A stretch of 64,000 nt of DNA from Flectonema sp. DT1601 (lineage: Eukaryota; Euglenozoa; Diplonemea; Diplonemida; Diplonemidae), in the NCBI GenBank assembly GCA_964019425.1, contig OZ025783.1, positions 1,612,001 through 1,676,000 of the forward strand, in the 5' to 3' direction. Shown here piece after piece: positions 30,732-40,419 of the stretch (within the stretch, counting starts at the first letter, position 1; every line of letters starts with the position of its first letter). Below the pieces are notes generated by a model. It saw only the letters and a list, made by a program, of their open reading frames with translations. It had not been told where the DNA came from and made no database searches. A program made the translations under genes and the position numbers.

Positions 30732-31257
30732 GACGTTCCTTCAAAAGAGGTTTAGATTAACTCTTCTCCCTCTTTTCTACTAAACAATTAACTTTTTCCT
30801 CTCCCTTTTTCTTGTGAAAATCTCGCAACATTTCATTGTCTGATTACCTTGTCTTTGGACTACTGTCCGGCTGAATATCTTAACAATTAGTAATGTTATC
30901 GTTTTGTGAGAAAATATCATCGGCGTTGAAGATTCTTTTTCTTTTTTTTTGTTCGTACTTGGATGTCAATGCCGTTGATTGTGTAACCTTTTTGTGAGGT
31001 TTTTGTTTTTTTTTATTTCCTTCCTTTCCTTTTTTTAATATTTTCTTTTTACGCATGATACACCTTCCAGAAAGGGAACATTTGTAAAAAAAAAAAAAAA
31101 AAAACGAAATATTTTTTCTCCCTTCGTAGTCTGTGGTTAATAGAGGTTTATTTTCCCTTCGGGGTAACAAACACTAACTGTGACTAAAGAAGTTTGTTAT
31201 TGTAATGAACAAACATGTTGGTGATATATTTATGTTCTCCAGAAAGGTATTTATAAA

Positions 31258-31953
31258 ATGAATTTATGTAAGTCGTTGTTTCGATCTACTCCCCTCGGCC
31301 ATGAAGAGCTTCGAGGTTTTCTAAAAGTACAATTGGTAATGTTTAGTATCATGAACACCATCACGTCGATTATTAGTTTAGTACAAGAGAACACTTCCAT
31401 TGAAGAAGGAGCTATAGTCGCGTCATTGGTATTGCTGTGGGCATCATTTCCAATTGGTATGTGGGGAATATACAAAGAAAACGGAGGAATGACTGCGCTG
31501 TACATCATCTTTGGTATCTTATGTGGAATAGTAAGAGTCGTTATGTCGTTAATTGCTGCTGCGGTTGTTGCTGTTTCATGTCAGGCTGAGCAAATGTCAT
31601 TTAAAGGATGCTTTCAGGCGCTCGATTCATTGTCTTGTCTTCGATACTCAAACTGTACGAGTGATATTATTAAAGATTACAACACCATTTCGAACTCGAC
31701 AATAAAATGTGATGCCTGGGGTACAGATGAATGTAGTCACGCTCCTTCAACTACAGCAACCTTCGTTACAACTGATGGGAGGACTATACTTCTTGTAATG
31801 AATGTGTTTACAGCTTGTGTTCCAGTTTATATGGCTTTCTTGTACTTTACTCGAAAAGAAGCGACAAAGATATCATTTAATGGAGCGTCAGATATTCATA
31901 TTGAATCTGGAGAAGTACATCCTCTACCGATTAAGTCGTTACCACGGATGTAG
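31258..31953 (+). CDS. Tetraspan membrane protein 2 (paralogue)
   Basis: 231 residues, 15 nt after a TGTTCTCCAG acceptor. Same architecture as the gene at 29039: four spans at about 24-44, 54-73, 82-105 and 185-207, and a shared Cys-rich loop CFQALDSLSCLRYSNCTSDI. The N-terminus is MNLCKS rather than MGICTS, so the myristoylation signal is absent. The C-terminal tail is different and shorter, without the Pro-rich extension. Around the Cys-rich loop (31596-31668) the DNA is nearly identical to copy 1 while the rest has diverged, pointing to local gene conversion. Function unknown; a surface membrane protein is likely. Confidence 0.82.
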   Translation: MNLCKSLFRSTPLGHEELRGFLKVQLVMFSIMNTITSIISLVQENTSIEEGAIVASLVLLWASFPIGMWGIYKENGGMTALYIIFGILCGIVRVVMSLIAAAVVAVSCQAEQMSFKGCFQALDSLSCLRYSNCTSDIIKDYNTISNSTIKCDAWGTDECSHAPSTTATFVTTDGRTILLVMNVFTACVPVYMAFLYFTRKEATKISFNGASDIHIESGEVHPLPIKSLPRM

Positions 31954-32335
31954 TCTTAAGTGCTGGCGAATCTTTTTTTTTTTTTTTTTTTTTTTTTTTT
32001 CCCCACTCTCAAGTCTTCAGTTGTGTGAAATACCTGTTTTCTTCGATACAGCTCTGCAGCTAACCAAGATTCTTGAAAATTAGTTTTTTCCCGTTCCTTT
32101 TTTTCCTGCTTCATCTCCATTTTATAGTAATATGGCAGTTTACTAGTCTTTTAATATTCACCGTCAGAGTCCCAGATTACTATTCCGATGTTTTTGCTCT
32201 AACTAACTAACAATTCTGCTGATGGATTTCTCGCGTTTTTGACGTTTATTACTCACCTTAATCAAAAAATAATAGTATAAAAAAAATATAGCCGCCCTTT
32301 GAAGGGTTGTTTTTTTAATTGTTACGGTTAAACAC

Positions 32336-32370
<35 letters not shown>

Positions 32371-32545
32371 GTTTCACCAATGCCGTTTGTTCATCTCAAT
32401 CATAGTTAATACTAACTCTAGATAACAATAAAATTCTTAATTAACTAACTCGTTCCTTTTTACTTACCAACTTTCCAACAATTCGATATGTGCTATGGTA
32501 TATTAATGAACTAGGGAATACAAGTATTGCATTATTTCATCACAG
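31954..32545. other. Spacer with long poly-T runs
   Basis: T runs at about 31973-32000 and 32339-32368; no gene or structure seen otherwise. It ends TTATTTCATCACAG at 32544-32545, the acceptor for the racemase/dehydratase gene. Confidence 0.6.
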
Positions 32546-32559
32546 GTAACGTTTGTAAG

Positions 32560-33558
32560 ATGGCAATTCCACTACAAGAAATCGAAGCAGCCAACAGAAG
32601 AGTGAATGGTTTCGCTCATAAAACTCCGGTGATGACTTGCGATGCTTTAGATAAGATTTCTGGTAAAAAACTTTACTTCAAATGTGAACATCTTCAAAAA
32701 GTTGGAGCCTTTAAAATTCGAGGAGCAATAAATGCGATTGGTCAGCTTCAGGAAACTGGAAAAGTCAACGCCGTAGTAACTCACTCGTCTGGTAATCACG
32801 CACAGGCACTCGCACTCGCAGGAAAACTAAAAGGAGTAGATGCTCATATTATAATGCCGAGAACTGCTCCCGCAGTAAAACGCAATGCTGTGGAACACAC
32901 TTACAAAGCGAAAGTCTACCTGAGTGAACCAACACAAGCAGCAAGAGAAGCTCTCGCAGAAGAAGTAGTTGCAAAGACTAACGGATCATTTATTCACCCT
33001 TATGATAATAAGTTCGTGCAAGCTGGTCAAGGTACTTGTGGATATGAATTCATTCATCAAGTCCCTGACTTGGATGCCGTCATAATTGCAATTGGAGGAG
33101 GTGGAATGATGACAGGAATGGGATCAGCTATAAAGGCTATTAACCCAAAGTGTCGAGTATTTGGTGCTGAACCAGTCATGGCTGACGATGCCTTTCGATC
33201 ATTTCGAAACAAGAAACGAGTTGAGAAACACTCTCCAGGAAAACCGAATACGATCGCTGACGGGCTGCTTACTATCATCGCTGATTCCACTTTTGATGCA
33301 ATCTCAACTGTGGCTGATGATATCATTACTGTTACTGAACCTCAAATTGCTTACGCAATGAAACTTATAATGGAGCGAATGAAACAGGTCATCGAACCAT
33401 CTGCTGCTGTTCCTCTCGCGGCATTACTCTCACCGTCATTTCCGAAAGACGATTCTATTAAAAAAGTTGGAATTGTTTTATGCGGTGGGAATGTTGATCT
33501 TTCTATGATGGCAAACTTCATGAAATTAGCCGAGTCTGGTGAGCGTGCCAGATTGTAA
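32560..33558 (+). CDS. Serine racemase / threonine dehydratase-like PLP enzyme 1
   Basis: 332 residues, fold-type II PLP enzyme, near the usual length of serine racemase (about 340) and lacking the ACT regulatory domain of long threonine deaminases. YFKCEHLQKVGAFKIRGA holds the Schiff-base Lys (about 57); THSSGNHAQALALA is the substrate/phosphate loop; GGGGMMTGMG is the PLP phosphate-binding Gly loop (about 183-192); LCGGNVDL near the end matches the family signature. It converts L-Ser to D-Ser and/or deaminates Ser/Thr to pyruvate/2-oxobutyrate; sequence alone does not say which dominates. Cytosolic, with no targeting signal. The start is 14 nt after the acceptor. The tandem paralogue begins 221 bp downstream. 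Confidence 0.88.
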   Translation: MAIPLQEIEAANRRVNGFAHKTPVMTCDALDKISGKKLYFKCEHLQKVGAFKIRGAINAIGQLQETGKVNAVVTHSSGNHAQALALAGKLKGVDAHIIMPRTAPAVKRNAVEHTYKAKVYLSEPTQAAREALAEEVVAKTNGSFIHPYDNKFVQAGQGTCGYEFIHQVPDLDAVIIAIGGGGMMTGMGSAIKAINPKCRVFGAEPVMADDAFRSFRNKKRVEKHSPGKPNTIADGLLTIIADSTFDAISTVADDIITVTEPQIAYAMKLIMERMKQVIEPSAAVPLAALLSPSFPKDDSIKKVGIVLCGGNVDLSMMANFMKLAESGERARL

Positions 33559-33779
33559 TATTTGATTTTGTTTTTAAAAAAAAAAATAAAAAATTATATA
33601 AATTTCGTTTCATGTGTTTTTACCGTGTGCGAGTTAATTACTATGGTCTTAGTGTTTGACAAAAACGTATTTACACCAAGCCTGTCTGAATGAAAAACCT
33701 GACCTAATAAACTTATAAAACGTAACTTGTAGATGAAGAGAAAGGACAATCCATATTCAAACAGACAGCCAGAAGAAAA

Positions 33780-34781
33780 ATGGCCATCCCTCTTAAAGAA
33801 ATCGAAGAAGCTACTGAAAGGATATCAGGTTATATTCACAGCACTCCAGTTATGACCTGTTCTACTGTGGATGAAATAGTTAATAAGAAAATTTACTTTA
33901 AGTGTGAGCATCTTCAAAAGGTCGGTGCTTTTAAAATTCGTGGAGCGCTAAACGCGATCGGAAAACTTCAAGAAGAAGGTCCTGTTACAGCTGTCGTAGC
34001 ACACTCATCTGGAAATCACGCACAAGCTGTAGCCCTAGCTGGAAAGTTAAAAGGCATCGAAACACACATCGTACTTCCGAGAACAGTGTCAGAAGTGAAG
34101 CGTATCGCTGTTGAAAAAACATACAACGCAAAAGTATACCTGAGTGATCCTACTTTCACTGCAAGGCAAGCTCTCTCTGAAGAAATTGTTGCTAAGACTA
34201 AGGGAATATTTATTCACCCGTACGATAATAGAAACCTTATTGCTGGTCAAGGTACTTGTGGATATGAATTTATTCATCAAGTCCCTGACTTGGATGCCGT
34301 AGTTGTCGCAATTGGAGGAGGTGGAATGATGACAGGAATGGGATCAGCTATAAAGGCTATTAACCCAAAGTGTCGAGTATTTGGTGCTGAACCTGTCATG
34401 GCTGACGATGCCTTTCGATCATTCCGAAACAAGAAACGAGTTGAGAAACACTCTCCGGGAAAACCGAATACGATTGCTGACGGTTTGGTTGGTGTCATCG
34501 CTGACTCGACTTTTAAAGGAATCTCAGAGATAGCGGAGGATATCATTTCAGTTACTGAAGCTGAGATTGCGATGGCGATGAAACTTTTAATGGAGCGAAT
34601 GAAACAAATAATTGAACCCTCAGGTGCTGTACCGCTAGCAGCGTTACTCTCTCCATCGTTTCCAAAAGATGACTCGATTAAGAAGGTTGGAATAGTCTTG
34701 AGTGGTGGTAATATTAATCTCTCAACGATACCTTTGATACTAAAACTAACTGAAGAAGGAAAGCAGTCCCCAAAACTATAA
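33780..34781 (+). CDS. Serine racemase / threonine dehydratase-like PLP enzyme 2
   Basis: 333 residues, the same family and layout as the preceding gene: FKCEHLQKVGAFKIRGALNA (catalytic Lys), HSSGNHAQAVALA, GGGGMMTGMG and LSGGNINL. The two proteins are similar throughout, but a 240-bp stretch in the middle (33023-33262 versus 34242-34482) is about 96% identical in DNA, well above the flanks. ATTCAAACAG at about 33752-33761 is the nearest good acceptor. Keeping two active-looking copies suggests dosage or slightly different substrate use; both retain the visible key residues. Confidence 0.88.
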   Translation: MAIPLKEIEEATERISGYIHSTPVMTCSTVDEIVNKKIYFKCEHLQKVGAFKIRGALNAIGKLQEEGPVTAVVAHSSGNHAQAVALAGKLKGIETHIVLPRTVSEVKRIAVEKTYNAKVYLSDPTFTARQALSEEIVAKTKGIFIHPYDNRNLIAGQGTCGYEFIHQVPDLDAVVVAIGGGGMMTGMGSAIKAINPKCRVFGAEPVMADDAFRSFRNKKRVEKHSPGKPNTIADGLVGVIADSTFKGISEIAEDIISVTEAEIAMAMKLLMERMKQIIEPSGAVPLAALLSPSFPKDDSIKKVGIVLSGGNINLSTIPLILKLTEEGKQSPKL

Positions 34782-34951
34782 TCCCACGTGTTGTAGTAGT
34801 TGTTAGCTACTTTAATATTTTATTACTAAAAATAAGTGACATTAGCTGACTCTTGTTTTTGCTCACGGTAATCGGAGCATGTCAGGGTTGCTGTTGGTCT
34901 TATCTGATGGTGGAGTCAAACTCTTTACTTTCTCTAAACAGGAATCGAAGC

Positions 34952-36295
34952 ATGCCTCACGGTTATAATTTTTCCGATCGGGAAGACGGAGTGGACTGGT
35001 CCAGAGAAGTGCCGACCTTTTCGGGAAGATCATTCTTAGATCCAAAGATTGAAGTTCCAGAACTGACGGAACACGAAAAGGCTATCGAAGAATTGAGAGA
35101 TATGAATATGAATGCTGGATTTATCATGACTTTTCCAATTCCGGAATCTGGTAAATTGCCTGGTTGTGGCCATGCAGCGAAGAGAAAGCCGCAGCCTAAA
35201 AAGAAACCGCGCGCACCTCTGGAAGATGAGCTGCTGAAACCAAACCCTAACAGGAAGTACGAGCGTATGGTTGCTCATCATCTAAATCGTCAGTCGGCAA
35301 CGTGTTGTGCAACACTCGATAAGAAATATTGTTCAACAACAGGACAGCTTCATCAATTTCGAAACTGCAGGAACTGCAGCTCACCAAATAGTAAATTCTG
35401 CCCCGCAACGGGCCAACCTCACCAGCTTCGATCACCTCATCCATCATCCCCTGAGCCCTCTTCGAGTTCTGTACCGAACTCTGAAGTTAAGATTGTCAAG
35501 AAAATACGCAGCACCAGAAAAAGTGAATTACACGAAGAAGAGATCGCATCTCCGAGAACTACTCATCGACAGCAACGTATCGATGAGCTACTTGCGATAC
35601 AAATGTTAGAAGAGGAGGTGGGCTCAGCAATACTTGCAAACGGTACCAACAACAACAACGGCAACAACGACAACAACAACAACAACTCTATCACTAGTGT
35701 TGTCATCAGATCCATACCTGAAGAGACGGAAGAAGAAATTCGACTTCCTGCAGTGTTGCCGCAGCAGCAAATCGTTTCGACTCCACCAGTTGCTATTGAG
35801 CCATTGCCTATTCCTTCACCACCTTCACAACCAGCGGAGGCACCTCAACCTGTTCAATCCTCCAGCAGGCCGTCTGTTGCAAATCGAAGACCAGTTCGTC
35901 ATTCTGTTGGGTCGTCAGCTCCATTCGCAACTTCTTACAATTTACCATCACAGCCTGCAGCTCGTAGAGGAGCTACTCGTAATGAAGCTGGTGAATGGGA
36001 GCTGACGGACTTCTCGTATGAAAACCTTCTCGAGCTCGGCAGTATGGCAGTCTGCACTGGTCTTGGTAAAGCACAGCTGGCTGCCTTCAGAGCGCAGCCA
36101 TACAAATGTCCTTCTGACTGTAAAGCTGAACAATGTATTATATGCCTTGATGATCTTATTGAAGGTGAAGACTCTCAACGTATTATTTGTAAACACGTAT
36201 TTCATCACCAATGTGTTGTTGAGTGGTTAGCCAAGACAAACAAGTGTCCGACTTGCAGGTTTGAGATTCCACGAAAGGAGAAGCTAGTTACGTAA
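34952..36295 (+). CDS. RING-H2 E3 ubiquitin ligase-like protein
   Basis: 447 residues, starting 10 nt after a CTCTAAACAG acceptor. The C-terminal finger CIICLDD...CKHVFHHQC...CPTC (about 396-436) has C-x2-C-x14-C-x-H-x2-H-x2-C-x10-C-x2-C spacing, a RING-H2. It is preceded by a conserved-looking helix (FSYENLLELGSMAVCTGLGK). The middle is disordered: Asn repeats at about 230-250 and a Pro-rich stretch at about 275-320. Two copies of a KxCxxTGQxHQ motif (about 126-160; KYCSTTGQLHQF and KFCPATGQPHQL) may bind another metal or be a protein-specific repeat. It probably transfers ubiquitin from an E2; the substrate is unknown. Confidence 0.82.
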   Translation: MPHGYNFSDREDGVDWSREVPTFSGRSFLDPKIEVPELTEHEKAIEELRDMNMNAGFIMTFPIPESGKLPGCGHAAKRKPQPKKKPRAPLEDELLKPNPNRKYERMVAHHLNRQSATCCATLDKKYCSTTGQLHQFRNCRNCSSPNSKFCPATGQPHQLRSPHPSSPEPSSSSVPNSEVKIVKKIRSTRKSELHEEEIASPRTTHRQQRIDELLAIQMLEEEVGSAILANGTNNNNGNNDNNNNNSITSVVIRSIPEETEEEIRLPAVLPQQQIVSTPPVAIEPLPIPSPPSQPAEAPQPVQSSSRPSVANRRPVRHSVGSSAPFATSYNLPSQPAARRGATRNEAGEWELTDFSYENLLELGSMAVCTGLGKAQLAAFRAQPYKCPSDCKAEQCIICLDDLIEGEDSQRIICKHVFHHQCVVEWLAKTNKCPTCRFEIPRKEKLVT

Positions 36296-36562
36296 CCTTC
36301 TCAGGTTGTAATTATTGCACTCACTCAGCGGGTATCTGCATCTGGTTCGTTGCCTTTTTTCTCTCTCTTTGTCTTTTGACGCTCGTTGCCTGCTCATCTA
36401 TTGCATATCAATTAGAATGATAACATCCACCAGGTGAGTAGTCCATCCCCTTTCACAAACAATTATGTTCTGGTTTTATTTTGTGTTTTGAGTCGTTTGG
36501 TAAATTACAATCACGTTATTTCCCAAGTAGTAACCTCATGATTAAAGATGAAATAGTGTATA

Positions 36563-37771
36563 ATGCGACTACACTTCGAGAAGGGTTTGCAGCTATTAGG
36601 AGACAAGGCTCTGGCACAGCATTTTGAAGGAGCCTTAAAAAATGTTGGGAAGATAATAGAGAGAGACGGGGTATTTTCAATTGATAAAAAACAACGAGAG
36701 GAGATATCACTTCAAGTTATGACTCAAATCGATTGTTGGAGACAAGAGAAGTGTTTTGTTGGTGCCGTAACATACGGTAAGGCTATTCGTGTTGTTGGTT
36801 CCATTGGAAAAGGTTTTCAAGTTATAAAACTAATGAACTTAATGAAGAAAGACGGCTACCACTCAAGACAATGGATCTACGAACACTTGGCTATGAATCA
36901 TGCGAGGGAAGGGAATCTTGGTGGAGTTCAAAAGTGTCTTTCAGACATACTAAAAAATGGATGGCGATGCAGTTCTTCGATGTATGATGCGGCATTCATC
37001 TGTTTTGGAATATTACAAGATGATGATCAAATATTAAAAGTTTTTAACACGATGTGTAAATCTGGTGTGTCTGTAACTGAAACTACTCTATCAAGTTCTC
37101 TTAAATCCTGTTCTCATCCGGATACTGCTCGACAATTGTTTGTAATGTTTGAAGACCTTCATATAACAAAACCAATACAAATATACAACAATATGTTGTT
37201 AGTTTATTTAAAATATCTGACTCCTCCTGATAGACAGTCTAAAGCAATTTCATTAACTAAAAAGACAACATTATCAGATGATCAACGGCAACAAGAACGT
37301 AAGAAAGCACAATACTTCTTCAGACATGAGATTCCATTAGAGAAGAACACCACAACGTATAATATGATGTTAAAGATTGACTCGTTGTTTTCTGATGTAA
37401 ATCAAGTAGTCACAACATATAAAATGATGTCTCAAAACAACATAAAACCAAACGTCCAAACTCACATGACGATAATCAGATGTGTAGCTGATGCTTTAAA
37501 TAAACCTATTCTCCAATCTTCTAGTTCTTCACTTGTCAATATAGCAAAGGCTGCTTATAAAGTAGCCAGCATGCAACCTGGTTATAGAAACTCAACACAT
37601 TTAAGGTTAAAACTTGCTGAAGTATTTTCAAATGCAGGTATGGTTACCAAACTAGAGCAGTTAATGACTGATACTAAGACAGGAGAGGTTTCCAATCGTA
37701 AATTACATCCCGCGTTTAATATTTATTTAGAAAAAGCGAAGCAAAAGTCGGTGAAAGCGACGAATGCGTGA
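36563..37771 (+). CDS. Pentatricopeptide repeat (PPR) protein
   Basis: 402 residues, all helical. Several roughly 35-residue helical-hairpin repeats fit PPRs: GKAIRVVGSIGKGFQVIKLM, IYEHLAMNHAREGNLGGVQK, MYDAAFICFGILQDDDQILK, TTYNMMLKIDSLFSDVNQVV and THMTIIRCVADALNKP. PPR proteins bind single-stranded RNA, mostly in mitochondria, where Euglenozoa have elaborate RNA editing and fragmented rRNAs. The N-terminus MRLHFEKGLQLLGDKALAQH is compatible with a short mitochondrial presequence. Acceptor candidates are AAATAG near 36554 and CCAAGTAG near 36529. The RNA target cannot be inferred. Confidence 0.75.
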   Translation: MRLHFEKGLQLLGDKALAQHFEGALKNVGKIIERDGVFSIDKKQREEISLQVMTQIDCWRQEKCFVGAVTYGKAIRVVGSIGKGFQVIKLMNLMKKDGYHSRQWIYEHLAMNHAREGNLGGVQKCLSDILKNGWRCSSSMYDAAFICFGILQDDDQILKVFNTMCKSGVSVTETTLSSSLKSCSHPDTARQLFVMFEDLHITKPIQIYNNMLLVYLKYLTPPDRQSKAISLTKKTTLSDDQRQQERKKAQYFFRHEIPLEKNTTTYNMMLKIDSLFSDVNQVVTTYKMMSQNNIKPNVQTHMTIIRCVADALNKPILQSSSSSLVNIAKAAYKVASMQPGYRNSTHLRLKLAEVFSNAGMVTKLEQLMTDTKTGEVSNRKLHPAFNIYLEKAKQKSVKATNA

Positions 37772-37852
37772 AACGCATTTTTACTTCATTTTTGTGATGT
37801 GTGATGTCTTTGTTAAAATAAATTCGTATCTCTCTTTTTTTGCAGTCATAAT

Positions 37853-39811
37853 ATGACTTCTGAAAAATGTTCATCACCACTCCCGATAATCCATCGAATT
37901 GAAGCAACAGATGGAGGAGTTATCTCACGAAGCATTGCGAGGAGTTTAGATGGTCGATGTGTTGGGGTCAGTCAATTATCACCATTTGAAGCGAGAATGA
38001 TTGGACCCCAAACAGCATCACTGGCAAGATCAGAATCTCAAAATATGTTGTGGAAACGAAGCGGGTCATCAATTTTCAAACCTGAAAACCAAAGTGAGAC
38101 ATCAAATCAGACTCAACAACCACAAGCACCATCTCAGATTGTTGAAATTGAAATTAGAAAATCAAGTTTTATGCAAACACTTATAAATGCTATTAACGTC
38201 CTACTCGGAATCGGAATCTTATCTCTACCTTACGCATTTAGTAAGGGAGGTTATGTCACGATGGTGGTACTAGCAGGTGTTTCTGTTGCAGCTGGTTACA
38301 CAGCTCACTTACTGGGAGCAATGCAACGAGATATTATTATGATCTCTGGTGCTATCACTAAGTCTGGAGAGTCTTCAGCATGCAATGGTACGTATAAAAT
38401 AAACAAAGACAAATCAACATCAGATCGAACATCATGGATTAAACTAAACAATTCTTGGAAACTATATTGGGAACATGACCAGTGGCATGTTGTTCCTCAG
38501 GATGTACCGTCTCCGTCAGAAAAAACATCATTTTTTAAAATTCAAGAAGTTGGATATTCTTCAGTTATTACAACCAATCAGTTCCCTTTGAGAAATGATC
38601 AAACGCCTTTCACGAATAGTGATTGGATTGTATTCGGAAAAGAGGATACGTATCAAAAGATAACTACCAGAGATAGCAGTACGTATTTCTCACTAAATTT
38701 GGATTGCCTTGACATTTCTTCTCCAAGAATTGATCATGATGAAACTGTTAATACATTTATCCATAGAGGAAGTCCTCAAGAAGAACAACAACAACAAGAC
38801 CAGTCTCTAGGACCAACTATCTCAACCTTAGATCAATACGTTGATATGGGCCTCGCGTCTTTTGGAACTTCTGGTTGTTTAGTATTGAAGATTTTGTTCT
38901 TTTTGGAACTATTCTTGTTTTTAGTATCAGCAATAATTGTCATGAAGGAGAACGTTGCTCAAATATCTAATTTTCTACCTGGCTACGCAATGACCCTTTG
39001 TGTTGGTGTAGTAGTGTGGCCTACAGCAATGGTAAGAGACTTTTCTATGTTGAGTTGGTTATCGTTTGTTGGGTTTCTGTCGTGTTTCGTATTGCTGTCA
39101 TCAGTCGTTTACACGGCGTTTGTGACTACTAAAGCTGATCCACCGGGACAAGGAAATATAATAAACCATGCAACAGATCAAGAAGTATTCATATTCAAAA
39201 CACTCTCACTCTCTTTTTCTTTAATTATGTCATCATTTGGTGGACACAGTCTGTTTCCTGTACTCAGATCTGACATGCAAGACCCGAGTGAATATGGAAA
39301 AGTTGTTTCTTTAAGCTTCTCAGTGACAGCTTTATACTGTTGTGTAATAGGCATTTTGGGTTATATAATGTTCGGAGAAGGATGTAAAGATGTCATTGTT
39401 TTGAATTATCCAACAGGTGTTGTTACGAACATCACCGCCGCGAGTATCGCTGCTGTTTGCTTTTCTAAGTTTGGAATTTCTTTTAATGCTTTGTGTTTGG
39501 ATCTTGAGAGGTCACTCAGTAGTGTTCTGGGATCAAGAAAACAGTCTTGGCACTTGTTTGCCTTTCGATGCTTCATGATGATCAGTATTACTGGTACCGC
39601 TATTCTTATTCCTCATTTTGGTGTTTTAATGTCGCTTGTTGGCGCTGCTATTTCTTGTTCGATTTCTTTAATATTTCCATGTTTGGCATACCTCCGACTC
39701 TGTGGATCGGAATTGAGCACCTTCTATTACTACAGCAACGTCGCTTTCATCGCTATTGCTGTCTACTTCGCGATTACTGGAACAATAAACTCTGTTGGAG
39801 TTGATCTCTAA
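37853..39811 (+). CDS. Amino acid transporter (AAAP/AAT family) with a large loop insertion
   Basis: 652 residues, 7 nt after a TTTTTTTGCAG acceptor. The family signature lies in span 1 (FMQTLINAINVLLGIGILSL, about 106-125), followed by the PYAFSKGGY turn; span 2 is about 134-153. Spans 3-11 run from about 347 to the end. AAAP carriers are usually 450-500 residues. The excess is a 100-residue N-terminal tail plus about 185 residues between spans 2 and 3. That insertion is hydrophilic and Trp/Tyr-rich (SWKLYWEHDQWHVVP), resembling a small beta domain, and ends in a Gln/Glu linker. It probably imports neutral or cationic amino acids; substrate unknown. Confidence 0.85.
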   Translation: MTSEKCSSPLPIIHRIEATDGGVISRSIARSLDGRCVGVSQLSPFEARMIGPQTASLARSESQNMLWKRSGSSIFKPENQSETSNQTQQPQAPSQIVEIEIRKSSFMQTLINAINVLLGIGILSLPYAFSKGGYVTMVVLAGVSVAAGYTAHLLGAMQRDIIMISGAITKSGESSACNGTYKINKDKSTSDRTSWIKLNNSWKLYWEHDQWHVVPQDVPSPSEKTSFFKIQEVGYSSVITTNQFPLRNDQTPFTNSDWIVFGKEDTYQKITTRDSSTYFSLNLDCLDISSPRIDHDETVNTFIHRGSPQEEQQQQDQSLGPTISTLDQYVDMGLASFGTSGCLVLKILFFLELFLFLVSAIIVMKENVAQISNFLPGYAMTLCVGVVVWPTAMVRDFSMLSWLSFVGFLSCFVLLSSVVYTAFVTTKADPPGQGNIINHATDQEVFIFKTLSLSFSLIMSSFGGHSLFPVLRSDMQDPSEYGKVVSLSFSVTALYCCVIGILGYIMFGEGCKDVIVLNYPTGVVTNITAASIAAVCFSKFGISFNALCLDLERSLSSVLGSRKQSWHLFAFRCFMMISITGTAILIPHFGVLMSLVGAAISCSISLIFPCLAYLRLCGSELSTFYYYSNVAFIAIAVYFAITGTINSVGVDL

Positions 39812-40210
39812 TAGTTTGATTTCTTTTTTTTTTTTTAAATTATTATTTCTTTTTATAAAATCCGTTCAAAAGTCTTCTCTTTTAAAGGCTCTCTGGAGCT
39901 CAATTCATTCTATATTTCTTTCATTATATGTTTATGTTAGGGAAAAATCATCCTCACGGAAATGATTTCCTTTCATAGGTAAGCCGTGCTCCCATTATTT
40001 GATTTCTTTTTCACACAATTATCTATCCGATCTTGATAAGAAGGTATTGATCACTTCTTCTAAATTCACTGTCTGGCAATTCCTTGTTAGTTACTTCTTC
40101 TTGTTGGATGTAAGTACCTTTTTTATATTCAAACAGATGACAGATAAAACATAATAATATCAATCGTGAGGAGTATGTTGTAGTTTTCAACTTCTTATAT
40201 TGTCGAGTAG
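39812..40210. other. 400-bp spacer
   Basis: No gene seen. One bulged hairpin GGAAAAATCAT/ATGATTTCC at 39941-39970. It ends ATATTGTCGAGTAG at 40209-40210, a weak acceptor for the small ORF that follows. Confidence 0.5.
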
Positions 40211-40230
40211 GTTCATTACAAATAGATGAG

Positions 40231-40419
40231 ATGACTCACGACGGCGATCCATCTTCAGTTCACTTTAAGAGTCAAAAGCGTACTGGTGAAGATTCTTCTG
40301 GAAAAGTTTTTATTTCAAACGTTGATGGAAAGAAGTTACCTCACAGCGCGTTTGTTGCTGCCGGGATGGTCGACGTGAAGACTTCGAAACATAATTTTAT
40401 AGACATGTATGGATTCTAA
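40231..40419 (+). CDS. Small hypothetical protein (62 residues)
   Basis: A 62-residue frame, charged and soluble, opening MTHDGDPSSVHFKSQKRTG with a central VFISNVDGKKLPHSAFVAAG. It follows the window's pattern: an AG at 40209-40210, 20 nt upstream, and ordinary coding-like composition in otherwise AT-rich spacer. An ATG-AGA-TGA mini-frame overlaps just upstream (40226) and could reduce translation. No family recognised. It could be a chance frame. Confidence 0.5.
   Translation: MTHDGDPSSVHFKSQKRTGEDSSGKVFISNVDGKKLPHSAFVAAGMVDVKTSKHNFIDMYGF

Larger units (their letters stand above)
29891..31242. other. Spacer holding an RNA-like fold and an array fragment
   Basis: 1.35 kb without a coding gene. 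It contains the multi-hairpin fold 30080-30234 and the 38-bp copy of the Tyr-rich gene at 30694-30731 (both listed). The remainder is AT-rich with runs at 30286-30299 and 31087-31104. It ends TGTTCTCCAG at 31241-31242. Confidence 0.6.

Noticed and set aside
31258-31953. Readthrough extension in the second tetraspan gene
   Set aside because: Its TAG is followed one codon later by TAA in frame, so there is no tail like that of the first gene.
29039-31953. Amastin family membership for the tetraspan proteins
   Set aside because: The four-span layout fits, but I cannot find the amastin signature around the first extracellular loop, so only the topology is claimed.
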